Notes: generated by a model not told the origin, from the letters alone. 64,000 nt of DNA from Nymphaea colorata (GCF_008831285.2 NC_045150.1:5778001-5842000), one strand, 5' to 3'. Shown: positions 22,387-37,900, numbered from the stretch's first letter. Numbers and translations: made by a program.

Positions 22387-22695
22387 ATAACATCATTACA
22401 CAGATGACACAAAACTAAAGACCATACACATTCTTCCTTCATAAGTGTTAAGATCTTGCAACCCAAATGTTTTAACCTGAACTAAAGAAAACTTCAGCAA
22501 TCAGAAACATATAAAGCAACCCTAGTTATTCTGCTTAATCTTGGTTGGTATAAATGACGTCATAAAATAGTTGACACAAAACTAAAGACCATACACATTC
22601 TTCGTTCCTACGTGTTAATATCTTGCAACCCCAATTGTTTCACCTGAACTAAGAGAAAACTTCAGCAATCAGAAACATATAAAGCAAACCCTGTG
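22387..22695. repeat. Tandem duplication of about 140 bp, period about 170 bp
   Basis: ACACAAAACTAAAGACCATA...CTTCAGCAATCAGAAACATA occurs twice, at about 22405-22515 and 22575-22690, with small differences. It lies about 450 bp beyond the EXO70A1 stop codon, downstream of the gene. Confidence 0.8.
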
Positions 22696-22904
22696 TTGGT
22701 GTTTTCATTTCACCAAAAAAATATATTCGTTTGAGCTTATAAATTTGATGCATTTTCAGACATTAATTTTTAAATCGCTAAAAATCCTGACGCACATTGG
22801 ATTCCAACAACTGAAAAGTTTCTCCGTTCCATTAAACCCATCAATACATCTGCCAAAGTTGGATTTTGCAAAGGAATTTAATAAGCAGTCCAACTAATGC
22901 GCAC

Positions 22905-22914
22905 ACACACACAG

Positions 22915-22946
<32 letters not shown>
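22905..22946. repeat. (CA)n(TA)n microsatellite
   Basis: A short CA tract followed by about 14 TA units, downstream of EXO70A1. Confidence 0.9.
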
Positions 22947-22951
<5 letters not shown>

Positions 22952-23126
22952 ATTGAACATTTCCTTGGCAGCAAAATAAATCAAGATAGAAATAACATGA
23001 CCGGGAATCAAAGATTCCCACTTTATTGCTTATAAAAATGAATAAAAGTTCCAGACAAATCATTAATACCAGCACACGTACTAACAAGTCTACTTACACA
23101 TTAGGAGCAACAGACATTGTCTCCCA

Positions 23127-26100
23127 CTATCGCTTCGGTTCATTCCATGTTTTACCCTCAAAAAATTCGTTCAGTATTTGCTCAAGGTTCTCCGGTGTAT
23201 ACCTGATATACTTCATAGGATTTTTTCCATTCTCAATAAGCGGTCTGCACTCAAACAATGAACCAAAATCAATAAGTGGCTAAAAAGTAATATAGGATCA
23301 GATTTGAGCTGTCACGAAATCTAACAAAGTAATATACAGCAATATCAAATTAAAAACAAACTACAGCTAAGTTTGCAGCCATATGACTGAACCCAGATCC
23401 AAATCCAACCAAAAAATGGATTAAGACAACTATGTCTAATCAATGAGCTGGATTTGGTTAAGTATTACCTCTTCCTATTGAACCACAAATATGACTAATG
23501 AATTATGCTGCATTTTCTAATGCATACAATGAATTAGATCAATTTACATCAAATCATTTGACAGTGTAAAGTGAATCAGTCACGAGATCAAACTGTTTGA
23601 AATCAAACTGTTTGAAATCAAACTGCTTTCTTCACAGACCATGTAATCATGATCTGTAAATAAGTTACCAAAATAGGAAAGCTGTCATTGCAATACGAAG
23701 CAACTAACCCAAAGCGTTTGACAAAAGATCTGTATGCAGGTAGGAGGATTTCTGCAACAGAGAGCCTTAGAGATTCACGAAGTTCACTATCTGGCACAGT
23801 CCACTGAGATTGTTTTAGGTGAAGCTCCTCAAACATGATGTTGAAGTTCTTAAACCTGGTTTTCATCAATACGCAATTCAATAAAAATAGAAATATGTAT
23901 TCATAGAAATAGAAATATGTAGAGGAACCTTTTCTGATTGCTTGGTTTTACCTCTCCTTGACCGTCGACCTTGAAACTCCACTGCTGTTTCCACTATCTG
24001 CGACAGCAACACTACCACCACCTGACGAAGTCAAACCTTGAACTGACAGGCTCTGTACAATCTGGAGGACATTGAGAAGAACAGTAATGAAAGGTCTGCT
24101 CCAGCATTTACTAATTTCAAGGCCGGATTGCCCCATAAAAATCAATAGGATATCAACCAGCCGCATAAATTAAACAAATTCCAGGACACATTCATTTTTA
24201 TTATCATCAATAGGATATCAACTGGACACATAAATTAAAAGAATCTGAGGATTTTTATTGATAGATTAATACAAACAAGAGAGTAAATAGCTATCTTGAT
24301 TCAGTTAGACAGCAAAGTAAGCATAACATATCAATGATATAAGCAGCAACTATCTCTAAGCTAAACCAATACAAAATTACTTCGTTAAACATTCCTAAAA
24401 TCCAGGAATTTCATCATAAATACATTGGTAGTGACTGTTACAGGAGATCTTTATAAGTAGAAAAAACAGTTTAAGGGATCCAAAAAATTTATTACTTTTC
24501 ACAACATTAAAAAGGAGAAAACCAAGAATCCTTTCTCTTCAGGGGAATGCATCAAACCCAACGTTGTCCCCTGGAATGAGCCTAAAAGCCCCCAGTTTTA
24601 CCTCTACAAGATTCTTCAAAACCAAGTAACAGCTCAGGACCATTTAATTCATTTGAAAACAAACCCATGGTCTTATGAGTGGCTTTTGAGCTTCGAAAGA
24701 AGCGTCAACTTGTTCTCATGTAGCAGGCATACATGATTAAAAAATTGTACTCAGGGCAGAAAGTAATCTGTTGGCGGAAATTGAAGAAATGATAAACTTA
24801 AATACCTTAAAAGATTATTGCTTCAAGAAATTCTTCTCATCAAATTTCAGAAAAGAGTTATCTATTAAAGAAAAAATTCGTCAACCTGAGAAAACGCTTT
24901 TTTGCATTGGGGCCTCTATGTGGCCAAAAGCTGTGCTTATGCCCCAAATAGGAGCATCTATACTCCCTATACATGGGCTAGTACCTAGGCAGATTCCACA
25001 GACACCAGTGCAGGAAGCTTGAAAGTCCATCTTTATATTTTTATTTTTTCTGCTAAAGATTTTACAATAGGTGAAATTTTCAACCGTTTACATCGTTGCT
25101 TTAGGCCCCATCTAGGATTTTTAGATGCACTATCACCTATGCACTGACCAGCATTTTTGTTTTACTATTTGGAGTGCAATTTGGAATTTTTCTAAAACAA
25201 AAGCAAGGAACTGGCAAGCAGAACACAGATACAGAACCTTGTTCCAAGTAATCCTCTTGTACTGATTTGCATGCTGCTGTACCACCCGGCGATGCCTTTG
25301 CACCCAGTCATCGCCCAACAAATCCTTTGCCTCAGACCTGAAAAGTACAAGAATCATTGTGTATGCAATCCAGAAGTGGGCCAAGCGTTTGCCCCAACAA
25401 AAGCAAGTAAAGATACTCACTTACGAACAGACTTAACCATGTAGTGAATATTATTCATAAGAAACAGCTGAGTCAATGCAGGGTCCTTATATTGCTTGGA
25501 TTTTGCATCCAGATTGACCTGAAGAGCAGACATTATTCGCATTGTCACAGATGCTAACTGCGAATTTGATTCATCACCATTGTCAATTTCCTGAAACAGC
25601 TGCTTCAGTGTAGATTGATAGCTGCACATAATTCCATTACTCATATCAGATGACAAAACAAGCCACATAAACCAATGAAGATCATATGCCCGCGCCCCTT
25701 ACCCACCCAAAAAAGTCATAATAAAATAAAAAATGAAACATTATATCGGCAACAGAAAGGTAGACTGTCACACAGGCAGCCTAACAGGCGGCCATACCTG
25801 TGTCTACACTTCAGTACAAGGATGCTGCCACAAAGCAGTGCTTGGACAAGGTCAAATCCTTGTAGACTGTGGTTAGTGCATGTTACACCATTTTTTAACC
25901 CAATTCTACACTCAGTCAACTGTGACAAGGAGCAAGCCTTTTTCTAAAACTTTTGAAACCTTTTCAGAATTTTTCTTTCACAACTGTATCATCCTTTCCT
26001 GTATTACCCTTTAATTGTGAGTACTTTCATATTCTACACACACATCATTGCCACATGCCACAATATTCAAATGGTCAGAATAATAATGGCAAAATTGAAG

Positions 26101-26177
26101 AAAAGAAAGGTAAAAGTCATCAAAATATTTTGAATTTATAGCCAAAATGTATTTTATCACAATGTCCCCAAACCCCA

Positions 26178-26209
<32 letters not shown>

Positions 26210-27833
26210 AAAAAAGTTACGAAAAGGGGGGAAAAACTTCATTAAATATCAGACTCTCTCTCTCCCCCATTCCTCCCCCCCTCCCCCAAAAAACACAAAC
26301 ACAAGCACACACGTTTCAATATTTCTCTAGAAAAATAGTTAACAAACTCACAATTTTCTATTTACAGATTGTATACATCTCTGATCGAAAATTTCCAATT
26401 TCCAAGCCACACATAACGATTTGGGGATGATAAAAATGTACCTACTGTTTCAATATTGCTACAAATAATCATAAGTTTGCTCCCCAATTCAAAAATCACC
26501 TAAACATTCCATCAATAGAACCCCTAAACTTAAGATGGAACAATAAGATAAAATGAGTAAAATACCATTGGTATAAACAATGTTTATGTTGATTTAGTTT
26601 GTATTAGTTGCCTAACTAAACCAAAAAATATTATTAAATCATGTTCAAAAATAATATGAGCCATATTTTATATTAATATTGGTCATTAGTTAAGTGTATT
26701 ATTTCATTCATTTTAGAATGTCATGTAAAAGAAGGGTGTAATTACAAAAATGATATATTTATGTCCTGTTTTTAAGGGCAAAACAGCAATAGTTCACCAA
26801 CTTAATAGTTGACATAACAGACATATAGTTATGAATGTTTTCAATAAATAAGGAAAAAACATAGGTCTACTTTTAATTATTGCCTGTTATTTTAGGGGCT
26901 TTTGCAAAAATTTTCTGCTTTTAGTTTCTGGAAGTTTCCAAAGAAAACAAAAATCTTAAGAAAGCTTCCAAGAAAATATAGCTGTAAAAACCTGAGCATC
27001 ATAGTTCATACATAAATACATAAATCAAACATATATATATAATATATATATTATATATTATTCACAAATATCATTAATGGGGATTAAACAGCGAGAGTTT
27101 TCTTGGACATCTTTCAGTAAAGTTGAAAATACAGGGAAAATCCTGGGGAAAATCGGTAATTTTTAAGAAAATAACAAATCCTAAAAATTAGGAAAATGTA
27201 AAATAAATGAAAACTAGCATGAAAACATAAAAACAACTTGATAAAATGATAAAAACGATGTTTTAGTTATGATAGAAATGAAGATAAATAACTTTGACTT
27301 GAGTTCTAATCTGTAAAGCAAAAATAATGTAAACATAATGAGAAAAAAACGCAAAAAAAAACATAAAAAAAGTTCATGTTGGTGTTTTTTTCCAAAATAA
27401 GGAAAAAGGCAGGGTTTTTTTCATTGTCCTTGTTTTTAATGTTTTTATTGGGTCCTTTTTAAAAAAATGGGTTTTTTATAACTATGATGTGTACATAAGA
27501 AAACAGATAGCTACCAAACCTTTGTATGGCAGACTTGGTGTGAATTGTCTAAGTTTCAATTTTAAAAGGATCAGATGCTGAAGACTAAATTTAAAAACAA
27601 ATGAAAACGTAGTTGTATTTCCAAGAAACTGAAACACATCCCTCACAGGAGACTTGGGGTTTTGATTAAGAAAACTCATTTGTTTCCTCCTTTGAAGGGC
27701 ATTTCAATCTCTTGAAAATACAAATGGATTTCCAATTTTTTTTTAATTTAATCTCCACCATATGATTTTCCTTAAAATCAATGACTTAGACAATTCCCAT
27801 CAAGTTTGCTATATAAGGGTCTGATAGCTACCC

Positions 27834-27905
<72 letters not shown>

Positions 27906-28345
27906 ACATAGGTGCGGGTACAGGTGCCGGTGCAGGTACTGACCATTTTCAAAAATCTTGGGTGCGTGAGTACGGCTGTATATATATATAATCAATAAAA
28001 AATACTTAAAAAATATGTATCAAAATAAAGAATATACATCAACATAAACAAATAAATAACATAGAAAATATATATCAACGGCTTTTGCAGCAGTGTGTTT
28101 AAGAAACCTATGAAAAACTTTAAACATATGGACAACCAAGCAGCCCCCTAGTCAAATATGAACATCAATCGAATTTTCACATCTAAAGAATAGAATAAAA
28201 AATAAGTTGAAAGAAATTAAATCAAAGTAAAATTAACCAGTTTGGATCTATAGACTATAGGTACCCAAGTGTCAAAGCACCCATTTTGGGTACGGGTACG
28301 GCGACACGGGTACGTGAACCTTACTGAAGTACCCATGTGACTTAG

Positions 28346-28401
<56 letters not shown>

Positions 28402-31164
28402 GTGTGTGTGTGTGCAGTCCACACATCCAAGTTCTTTGAATTTGCTTTGGACTTGCACCTTAGTGACATAGCCACATAGGTTTTCACTGATGGTAAGTTG
28501 CATAACCTAATTTAGTCTTCCTCAATTTCCAAAAAAGTAACCTAATAGTAATTACAAGCGACATTAAATAATGTGCCATTGTTAAGAATATTTTATCTTC
28601 GTTTTAAGATTTGGTGACGTGTCACATGGAGATGGTACTTTTTAGCCATTGCACCTATATGGCCCTGACATGAACTTGAGAAAAGAATTGAGCTCTCTCT
28701 CTCCTTCTCTGATACATGCATGTATATGGTTAGAGAGGAAGGTGCCATATTACCCTCACCCACTACCCCACTTACATGAGGAGACTCTTGGTCAAACAGT
28801 TGGCAGAATAAACAACATTAGCAAGGAGAGCGATATGTTGGCTTTCCTCTTTCTCGTATCACTAAAAAGAGAAGGATAAAGAGGTGACTTGATGCAGAAT
28901 CCTCTCTATCATGTTATTTAAAATATACACATGTTTTACATTCTCCCGGTATGTGATTAATATCATTCTCCTCTAAATAGGTGGCTGCCTCCCCTATATA
29001 ATGTGGTCTATAATACAAAATATACTTATATATTCTTCCCCTTTATTTTCTTGATAAATTTCTCATTTAAATATGTGAAAGATAAAACCTATACAGAAAA
29101 AATACCCAAACTGGAAACAGAACAAGTGAACAGCTGAGAGAATCTGGCCTTACTCAAAGAGAAATTTCACGTAATTAATGACATAACTAGTCAGCGGATG
29201 CACTGTTCCATCCTGAACTGTTGTCTTTGTAGCATCTTTTTCAACTGCCTCCACAAAATCACCAAAAGTTTCATGGGCTGTCTGTGCCAATCGTTTTGTC
29301 AAACTCACTGCTAAATCACGCATATCAGTGCATGCTTTGCCTTCAAAAATTGCTTCAAACTGGCAAACAAAAGCCCACGTTACTACAAAGGAACAAGACT
29401 TAAAGAGCTTAGGCAGTCATTTGAGAAGGTAAAAGCACTACAACTACCCTTAGCAATCCCGAAGACAGGAAATACAACAGTAACATACTGAAATTTAAAT
29501 CAGTATTAGCTCATAATATCATGTGAAATGTTCAAATACTGTAAATTTTCTAGTTGAACTCTGCAATTCACACACTAATTATTTCATATATATGTTGATT
29601 ATAGTTCCCACCCCAGTCGGCAAAATAGGATTTGGAGAGACTTGCCACCCTGTTGCTTAGGCTTTTCAAATATCATATACATGTTTTGGTTTCTAGACCA
29701 TAGGCATCATACTAGAAGAGATGCATGAACAATATCTAGTCAGAAGGCAGTTTTAGTCTATAGGTGGACATATTCCGCAATTTTCCCCTGTTGAAGATAT
29801 GCAAATGAATCACTTGCACAAAAAAATGTGTAGAAAAGATTAATGCATCTTACATAATTCATAACATACATAAAAAGCTCCTGAATGACAATAACCATTT
29901 GACCAGACAAAAAAAAATAAGCCGTAAATAAATTAATGCTCACAACTAAACATGCAATGTCTTACCAATGATATGTATTAACAAATGACCATGGTAAACT
30001 AATGGTAGAAAATGATAAAATGTGTGTAATTTGTCAGCAACTACACTAAAAGATGTAGTATGTAACAAAAACATTAACTCACGCAGAAGCGTACAAGAAT
30101 TGGTGTTGACACAGCATGAATGGGACACGGGTACTTGGACACAGGTGGGTACATTTTGGATCAGACCTAGATCCCACCCAATAATTTTAGTGAAAAAATA
30201 AAATTTTGACAAAACGGTCCTTTTGATATATATATATATATATATATGATTTCAAGCAAAAATGAAACTTTATGTTTAATTCATGAGCTTTGCATGCATG
30301 TAATCAAACATGATTTATTTTTCTTTCTTTTTTTTCAAATAACATGGTAAAACACAGTGGGCCATCTGCATGGACAGCCCACCACTGCCAATAACTCTAT
30401 CAGCTGAGGCCGTGCTTAAGGAAGCACAACCTCTATATATATACACATATGTATACCTAAGTCACATGGGTATGGCTACGGTTTGGGTATGGGTACAGAG
30501 ATACGTGTACGGACACGACAACTTAAAAAAATGTAGGTACTAGGGTACGACAGGATATATGTATGTATATATGCAAAATAACACAAAAAATCAAAATGAA
30601 AGCAACATTTTAATAAACAAGTGATATAAATAAAAACATTACATGTTAAGGAACAATAACTCTAAGAATAGAATGAAAAGTAAGGTGAAAAAAATTAAAT
30701 CAAAATAAAATTAAGCAGTTTGGATCTATAGGTACCCCAAGTGTGTCCAGGTACCCATTTTGGTTATATGTACAATGACACGGGCACGTGGACCTTACTA
30801 AAGTACCCATGTGACTTAGATGTATACACACACATGCACACGAAATCCTAAAGTTACACATTTGGTTAAAAGCAAAAAAGGTTTAATGCATTCTGAATCG
30901 GGTCTTATATATATACAATCCCACAAAAAATTCATGCATTTTGTTAAAAAAAGATTTAATGTGTTTTGAATCGGTTCTGGTCCAAAACATGCCCTGATGT
31001 TGTTATATATATACACACACATACACACAAAAAATACTAGCATTGCCATGTCAGCACACCAGCACAGGTATGGGGACCTATATATAAGGAAATTGGTAGG
31101 TCCCATACCATTAGATCAGGGACAAAAACCAGATGGTTTAAATATGATAATCAAAGTGTTTATC

Positions 31165-31229
<65 letters not shown>

Positions 31230-34200
31230 CATGTATACCCAGATGTACCCCCAACCCATGCCTTTTTGAACTTGCCGTGTCGTACGTTCCGTCACACACG
31301 CATACACACGAATCTAAGTTACTTAGAGAAAAGTAGTATGAACAAATGAAAAGAAGAAAATAGGTCATATAAACAAAAAAGGAAGAACAAAATAGTGTTG
31401 GGTCTTGGCAAGAAGAAGACAAGTAGAAAAGTTAACAAAAAAGAAAGGACATTTGGAAGGAAGAAAAGAAGAAGCGCAAGGAAAGGAAAGAAGAAGATGG
31501 GGATCAACCCCTATTTTAATGTTTTAATAAGAAAAATGAACACTTATGTTGCTATCCTTTGGAATTTAAATAAGAATGCAGGCGAACCAGTTGTTTCAAC
31601 TTTCAAGTGATCTGGAACTCTTTCTCCTAGGTCTCACAAGGAGATAAGGTGCAAGACTAGTCAGATTTTTAACTACATATAACTGGTAGGAATAAACTTT
31701 TTCTTTTTTAAGGTTTTCTTTTTATGGACAACGTATTTAGGTAGACTCCTATGTAGGTTGAATTTATCCTCCCCAGAAAGGAAAAATATTCCACTTTATT
31801 TTAGGAAATAACTATCTCACCAACAGGACTATCCTATGTTGTCAAGGCGCCTACGCGAGTCTAGGCAAAAAAAATCAACCAATTTTTTTTAATTTTTTTA
31901 GTTATGTTCATATGTCAAGTTATTTTGATTAACTATGACTAATATTTGTAATGTGAAGAGTAGTAATATAACAAGCATAATCAACTTAAATAATCAAAAA
32001 TTAATTGTTGGCTTTATTGAATATACAAAATCAATAGCAGAAGTATAATGTTACTCATTAAATGTAATCTAATACAAGAAACAAAAAAAAACAAACTAAA
32101 TCTAATCCTTATAAGAAGGAATGTAAATGTGCAAGGAGGCTTTAATCCATCTGGGAAAACGTAATAAAATAAGAAAGACTAACAGTACATAACAGTAACA
32201 ATAAATATAAGTACATAACCATACCAACGTATACATATAACAGGTATCACAATACTACATATTATATAACAGGCTAACAGTATATACATATAACAAGTAT
32301 TACAATACATATAACAGGAATAACAAGTGGTATTACAATACATATAACAGGTACAACAGTAACAGTATTATAACAAATCAACAAAACATATGAAGGTATT
32401 ACAATACATGTAACAGGTACAACAGCAGGTAATATAACAAAACGGACTAATAATACATGACAGTATATACATGTAAGTTCATAACAGATATAAAAAATGA
32501 ACAATACATAAAACAATATGATATAAGTACGTAATATAACCATACTAACATATACATAAATATAACAGGTATGACCGTATGAGGTATCACAATACTATAT
32601 AACAGACTAAGTGACTAACAGTATATACACATAACAGTATACATATAACAGTATGATCAACAGAAAAATAAGTAATCAATACAAAATAAAGTACATAACA
32701 ATATATACTCAATTAAGAAACTTTAATTGAAAGGGAAGGTGACTTTTCACTTTTCCATGGACTAGGTGTGCTGGCGCCTAGGCCCCAGCCTAAGCATGCC
32801 TAGGCGCCAGGACATACCCTGCTGCCTAAGTAGTGGACGGGTGTGGACTCACGCTTAGTCTATGTCTAGGCGTTGACTAGGCGAGGCCTTAACAAACAAC
32901 ATATGGACTATCTAGTTTAACTTGCAAACTAAGTAAAAAAAATATCTTCTACTATCTTAGGAACCAGTGGAAAGGATCAGTTCCTAGTTAACCAGTTATG
33001 CTATTTTATTGCCCCAAAGTTAAATACACCAAGTCCATGCATATTAAAGTACACATCTTCACTAGCCAATGACAAATATTTGGCTCCTTTTTTCACCAGT
33101 TAAGTTAAATTTATTTGTTTGAGGCTTAACGCATAACAACCCACAAACAGAAGCCCGAGAGCCTAACATCATTTAACTTGAACATAGCCCTTACAAGATA
33201 GAGACATCCTATCAAACTTCTATGCAGCATAAGGAGAAGCCAAAATAAAGTCTCTTCTCAGATAACGGGTAAATTAACTGGAATAACCCTAACAATTTGC
33301 GGTATAATTTATCCACAGAAGAGAAAAGAAACATGTGATAAAAAAGAAGATACTTGAACTAACACAAGATCTAAGCACATATGATAGAAAAGTTTAGACT
33401 TTAGACTTTAGATACCAAGGCAAGGTATTGTACAAAACAGCATTAACTACTTTCCAGGGCATTCAATCTATTTATACATTAATATAATAAAGCAATTGCC
33501 AACCAGATGATATGCCAAGCTATGAAATGAAATAATATATTTCAGATAAAGGAGCAATCTACATACTTCAGGCTGAAGTTCACGCATTACTTCATACATG
33601 TCCAGGAGTACAAACAATTTCTCAGGCGACCTCTTGCTTTTTGCAATAGCCTCTCCAAAACTAAGGAGCATAGCAACACTACTTGCAGTAACTTCTGCAA
33701 AGCACTGGTCCTTAAGATTGTTCATACCTTCAAATATCTGATCACAAACTTTTCTTTCCCCAGCAAAAAGTATCTTGACCTGAACCACAGAGATTCAGAT
33801 ATTTAGGCAGAACAAAAAAAGGGAAATTAAAGGGTTCACAACTTACGGCAATGCGCATGAAATGAATCCAGTTGCCAATTTTAGCCTCCAAAACCTCCCA
33901 CTGCAACCTCTGGACTTCATCTTTACTTAGCTTTTCTACACCAAGCTTCCGAAGGCTCTGTTCCAAAACGGTAGCACGGCTATCCCTAAAAGCATGCAAC
34001 CAAATACCAAAGCCATGATGACCCTTAAATAATTTCAGGTATAAATGATATCAGTAGCTCCAGAACATGAACAATATATGCAAACATCAGAAATATGTAG
34101 GCTTATTCATAAGCATTAAAAAAAATAGACACGAAATGTTAAGATAAAATCATTGTGAACATGTCCAAAACATCATGAGTCAACAGCATGCCTGGCACTC

Positions 34201-34865
34201 TTGGCAATAGATGCCCCTGCTCGAGGAGCTGAGTGCCTCGGAATCATAGTCAACATTGGCAAGACCCATATGTCTCCTTCTCAAATCTCAAGTACTGTCT
34301 TTTGTATTATATTATGCTATGTCACACGGGTGCGGATGCGATACGGGTGCGGATACAGGGATACGGGTGCGGATACGGCAATTTTCAAATTTTTTGGATA
34401 CGCGGACACGGCTACATTAAATATTCTAAAAAATGATAAAATGTCCATAGTGCATAGACGAAGAGATTAGGATGAAGAACGACGGAAAAAAACCCCCAAA
34501 TCGACAAATCCAAAACCGTAATAAAAAACCCCAACCCTAGACCTAAGTTCTACTATCGGAAAATAAAAACCACTTACCTCTCCCTCTCCGGCTGCCGCCG
34601 GATGCCGTCGCCGTCACCTGCCATTGCCGCCGAAGTCCTCTGCTGCAGCACGCCGGTGAAGTGAAGTGGAGAGAAGTCGAGGGCGAGGGACGAGGGTTTT
34701 CGGCGTAAAGTTAATAAGTCGGGTCAGTTTAACGGGTTTGGATTGGATATGACCCAAAACCAATCCAAACGGTGTCCAGCCGAGTCCCCGTGTCGGAATC
34801 ACCCTGTCGGCGAGTCGACACGGGTACGTGGCCTATTTAGCCGCGTCCGTGTGACATAGATTATG

Positions 34866-34907
<42 letters not shown>

Positions 34908-37900
34908 GATTCAATCCTGCCGAATGTTGAATGTCTATAAGTTTTACAATCTGTCACTAAAAAGCAATCACTACATTTGCATTAGTGACGGTTTATGGAA
35001 CGGCAATGGTTTATGATGACTTTAGTGACAATTTATGGTCCTTTAGCAATGACTTCTTAAATTTTAACCATTCAGCAACTAACATCCTGCAGCATTGGCT
35101 CTCTCTCACTCTCCCTCTTCACATAATATAATATTATATATATATATATATATTGTATGTGCACATTTTGTAAAATAAGCTCATTTGCATATATAAAAGG
35201 TATCTGCAATTTGGATTAGAATAATACATCCAAGGTGGAGAAGAAAGAAACTTTTATGACACAAAAAATAAGTATATCGGCCAATTCCAGTTTTAGCAAC
35301 ACCTCGATGCCATCATGCCACAACATATTCAGTTTTTTTTTTTTAACCATGTAACTAAGTTAACTTAAAAATATGAAAACCGACAAGGTCAGAAAGACAC
35401 ATTTTTTGATATGCAGCACATAAATGTGAGAAAACCAGGATCTCAAATTTCAAGGTTGTTATATCGTCCAAAATGCCCTTCTCAAAATACCCAAAACTAA
35501 GCAGCATCACAAGCATAAAGGCAAAGATAATCAGAATTAAGGAAAAATGTAATCACATGACCAGACATTTTCCTTTCTAAATTTCTTGTTTCTGTTATGC
35601 CTCTAACATTGCACACTCAAAGCCAGACGGTCAGCCATGGACTAAACACAAACTTCTCATCTTATAGAAGTGTTACAAGGAAACAGCCTATGCTGCAGGG
35701 ACTGAATACCTCTAGTCTCCAAATCTATTGCATCCTGATTAAGGTTTGCATGTAGAAAGAGAGAAAGCCTTCCTTTTTCCCCATGGCAGCAGGAGATGGG
35801 ACACTTGGGGGGCAAGCTGGTGCCCCTCTCCACCTGATTGCCGAGGAGAGCAAGAGATAGGGCAACAGCCTGCACTTTTTTCAATATTAAAATTATTATT
35901 CACAGAATTTTAAAAATACAAAAAGATAGTTGTCAATTATTTATTGAAATATTTAAAATTTATACTTTTTAAAACCCCAACTTTATTGTTGATGACCTCT
36001 TATTCATGTAGAGTGCACACTAATACATCGCAGTTCTATATCCGCACCCATGTGATGAAGGAATAGGAGCAGACACAGGCGGATGAGTGTCAAACCGACT
36101 CAAACTCTGATAGGAAGGAAGAGAAACGACACTAGAATGGAAAAAGACCATCTCCTGGCACATGAACACATGCATTAGTCTGCATCACAGACACATACAC
36201 AGAAACAGAAAATCCCTCCACATACAACATTTTGAAGAATTTTACTTCGTTGACCACATTTTATCTGTAACTTATAAATGCAGTGCAGACATGTAATGGT
36301 GGTGGGAGGGAAGTGACAAACAGTCCCCTTTGCTTCTCAAACATTTTCTTTAGCAAAAGCAATTTGTATCCTATAATTGTAGGAATGTAGGGAGAAGCAT
36401 ATTTCTCCAAACAATCGAAATGGCTAGTGCGATCATTTTGTACCAACAAGTGCTTCATTTCAGAATTTGCAATTTTTATTCACAATGAATGTCCAGTGTC
36501 CACCTAGCTAAATTTTTACAAGTATTCAATTAGTTCCACTGACACATAACTTAAAATAAAAAAAGACCAACATAAAGTTGGGAAAATGTAGCAAAGCCAC
36601 AAAAGCCAAAAAGCAAAGGTCTATATACCTGTAGATTTTTATGCATTGATGCTGGTGACCTGCTTGTACCATCCGTTCTACCAAATCATGTAACAGTGGC
36701 ATTATCCTCGGAGGTATAAGCGTTGGAAGTGTATGTACTGTAGCATCTGTACTTTTCATTTGTTCAGCATGATTGGGAATGGGAGCATTCCTGACACCAG
36801 AATCACCATGTGGACCAGGAGATCCAGTAGATGGCCGCAAAGAATTGGGAAGGCACTCAAACAGTCGATCCGGCTCCACAACTTTACTGAAGTGGAGAAA
36901 AAGCCATATTATTAGAGTGTATTGAAGGCCTAAAAAACTTCCCTGCACCAAATACGGAACTATTTGGCACCATAAGAAATTACAAATGCAGTTAGTTTAT
37001 GTAAGAAAAAATTGAATATCATGTAAAAGTGCAACCTAAGGGTTTAGATCAGTGTGATTCATACATACAGGAACTATTCAAATGGAAAACTGAAAGATAA
37101 AGCAACACAAAAAAAGGCACACCTAACAGCTGTTCACAAGTGGGAGAATGGACAGAAAGTTGTTTTAACATGGCCAGGGGAAAAAAAGACATGAAATTGG
37201 TGTCAAGCATTTCATTTTTGCCATATGCATCACATCTAAGTATTTCAGATCAAAGCTGGTGCTTGGCTGACAAAAAACTCATGCTGAAAGAATTTGCACA
37301 AAGATAACTCATGGCATTCTTATGGTTCAATTCTCAATAAATAATATCATGCTCTAACAAAATACAGCTATCAAGGAATATCAACTAAAACCATCTGTCA
37401 CAAGGAAGCAAAAAGCATACCTATAAGAAGCTAACAGTTGCTTAAACTCTTCTTCAAGCTTCTGCATAGCCTTAGCAAGCAAACCATTTGCATGATTAAG
37501 GACACCATCATTATTTTTGAAGCTTTTGTTAGAACTGAAGAAATTAACGTTGTTTCTCAGCTGATCCACTGCTTCCAGAAAGCCACTAAGATCCTCTCGA
37601 GGCCCCTTCATTATCTTAAATTCTGCCTGCCATTTTTAAAGAGACCACATCAGCCCACGACAACCATACCAATCTTTCAGTACTTTGAGTTCCAGAAGAA
37701 GCCCAGTAAAAGAGATAAACCAACATGCCCTCAAGAAGCAGACAAAAGTGAAGAAAAACAATTAGTTAATTTATATTGATCAAAACAGAAAGCCATTAGA
37801 ACAAGTTAACTAGCAACACCTACTGGCTCTACAACACGGATTAAGGGGCACGGACAAGCTTTGACCTCTCAAACTACCAAGTGGTGAATCAAGGGAGAAG

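Larger units (their letters stand above)
25622..29153 (-). other. EXO70A1 intron 7
   Basis: 3.5 kb intron between exons 7 and 8. It holds the C/A homopolymers, AT-rich low-complexity stretches (26550-27480), two long TA tracts and a TE fragment between them (27902-28345). No coding exon of another gene was seen. Confidence 0.7.
29360..33566 (-). other. EXO70A1 intron 6
   Basis: 4.2 kb intron, the largest of the gene. It contains two delimited DNA transposons (30457-30819 and 31834-32904), a TA tract at 31167-31226, shorter TA tracts, and A/G-rich sequence near 31400-31500. No exon of another gene was recognised. Confidence 0.7.
33986..36628 (-). other. EXO70A1 intron 4
   Basis: 2.6 kb intron with the MITE at 34317-34859 and TA tracts at 34869-34905 and about 35136-35155. 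Open frames such as 35657-35884 (-) are not recognised as genes. Confidence 0.7.
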
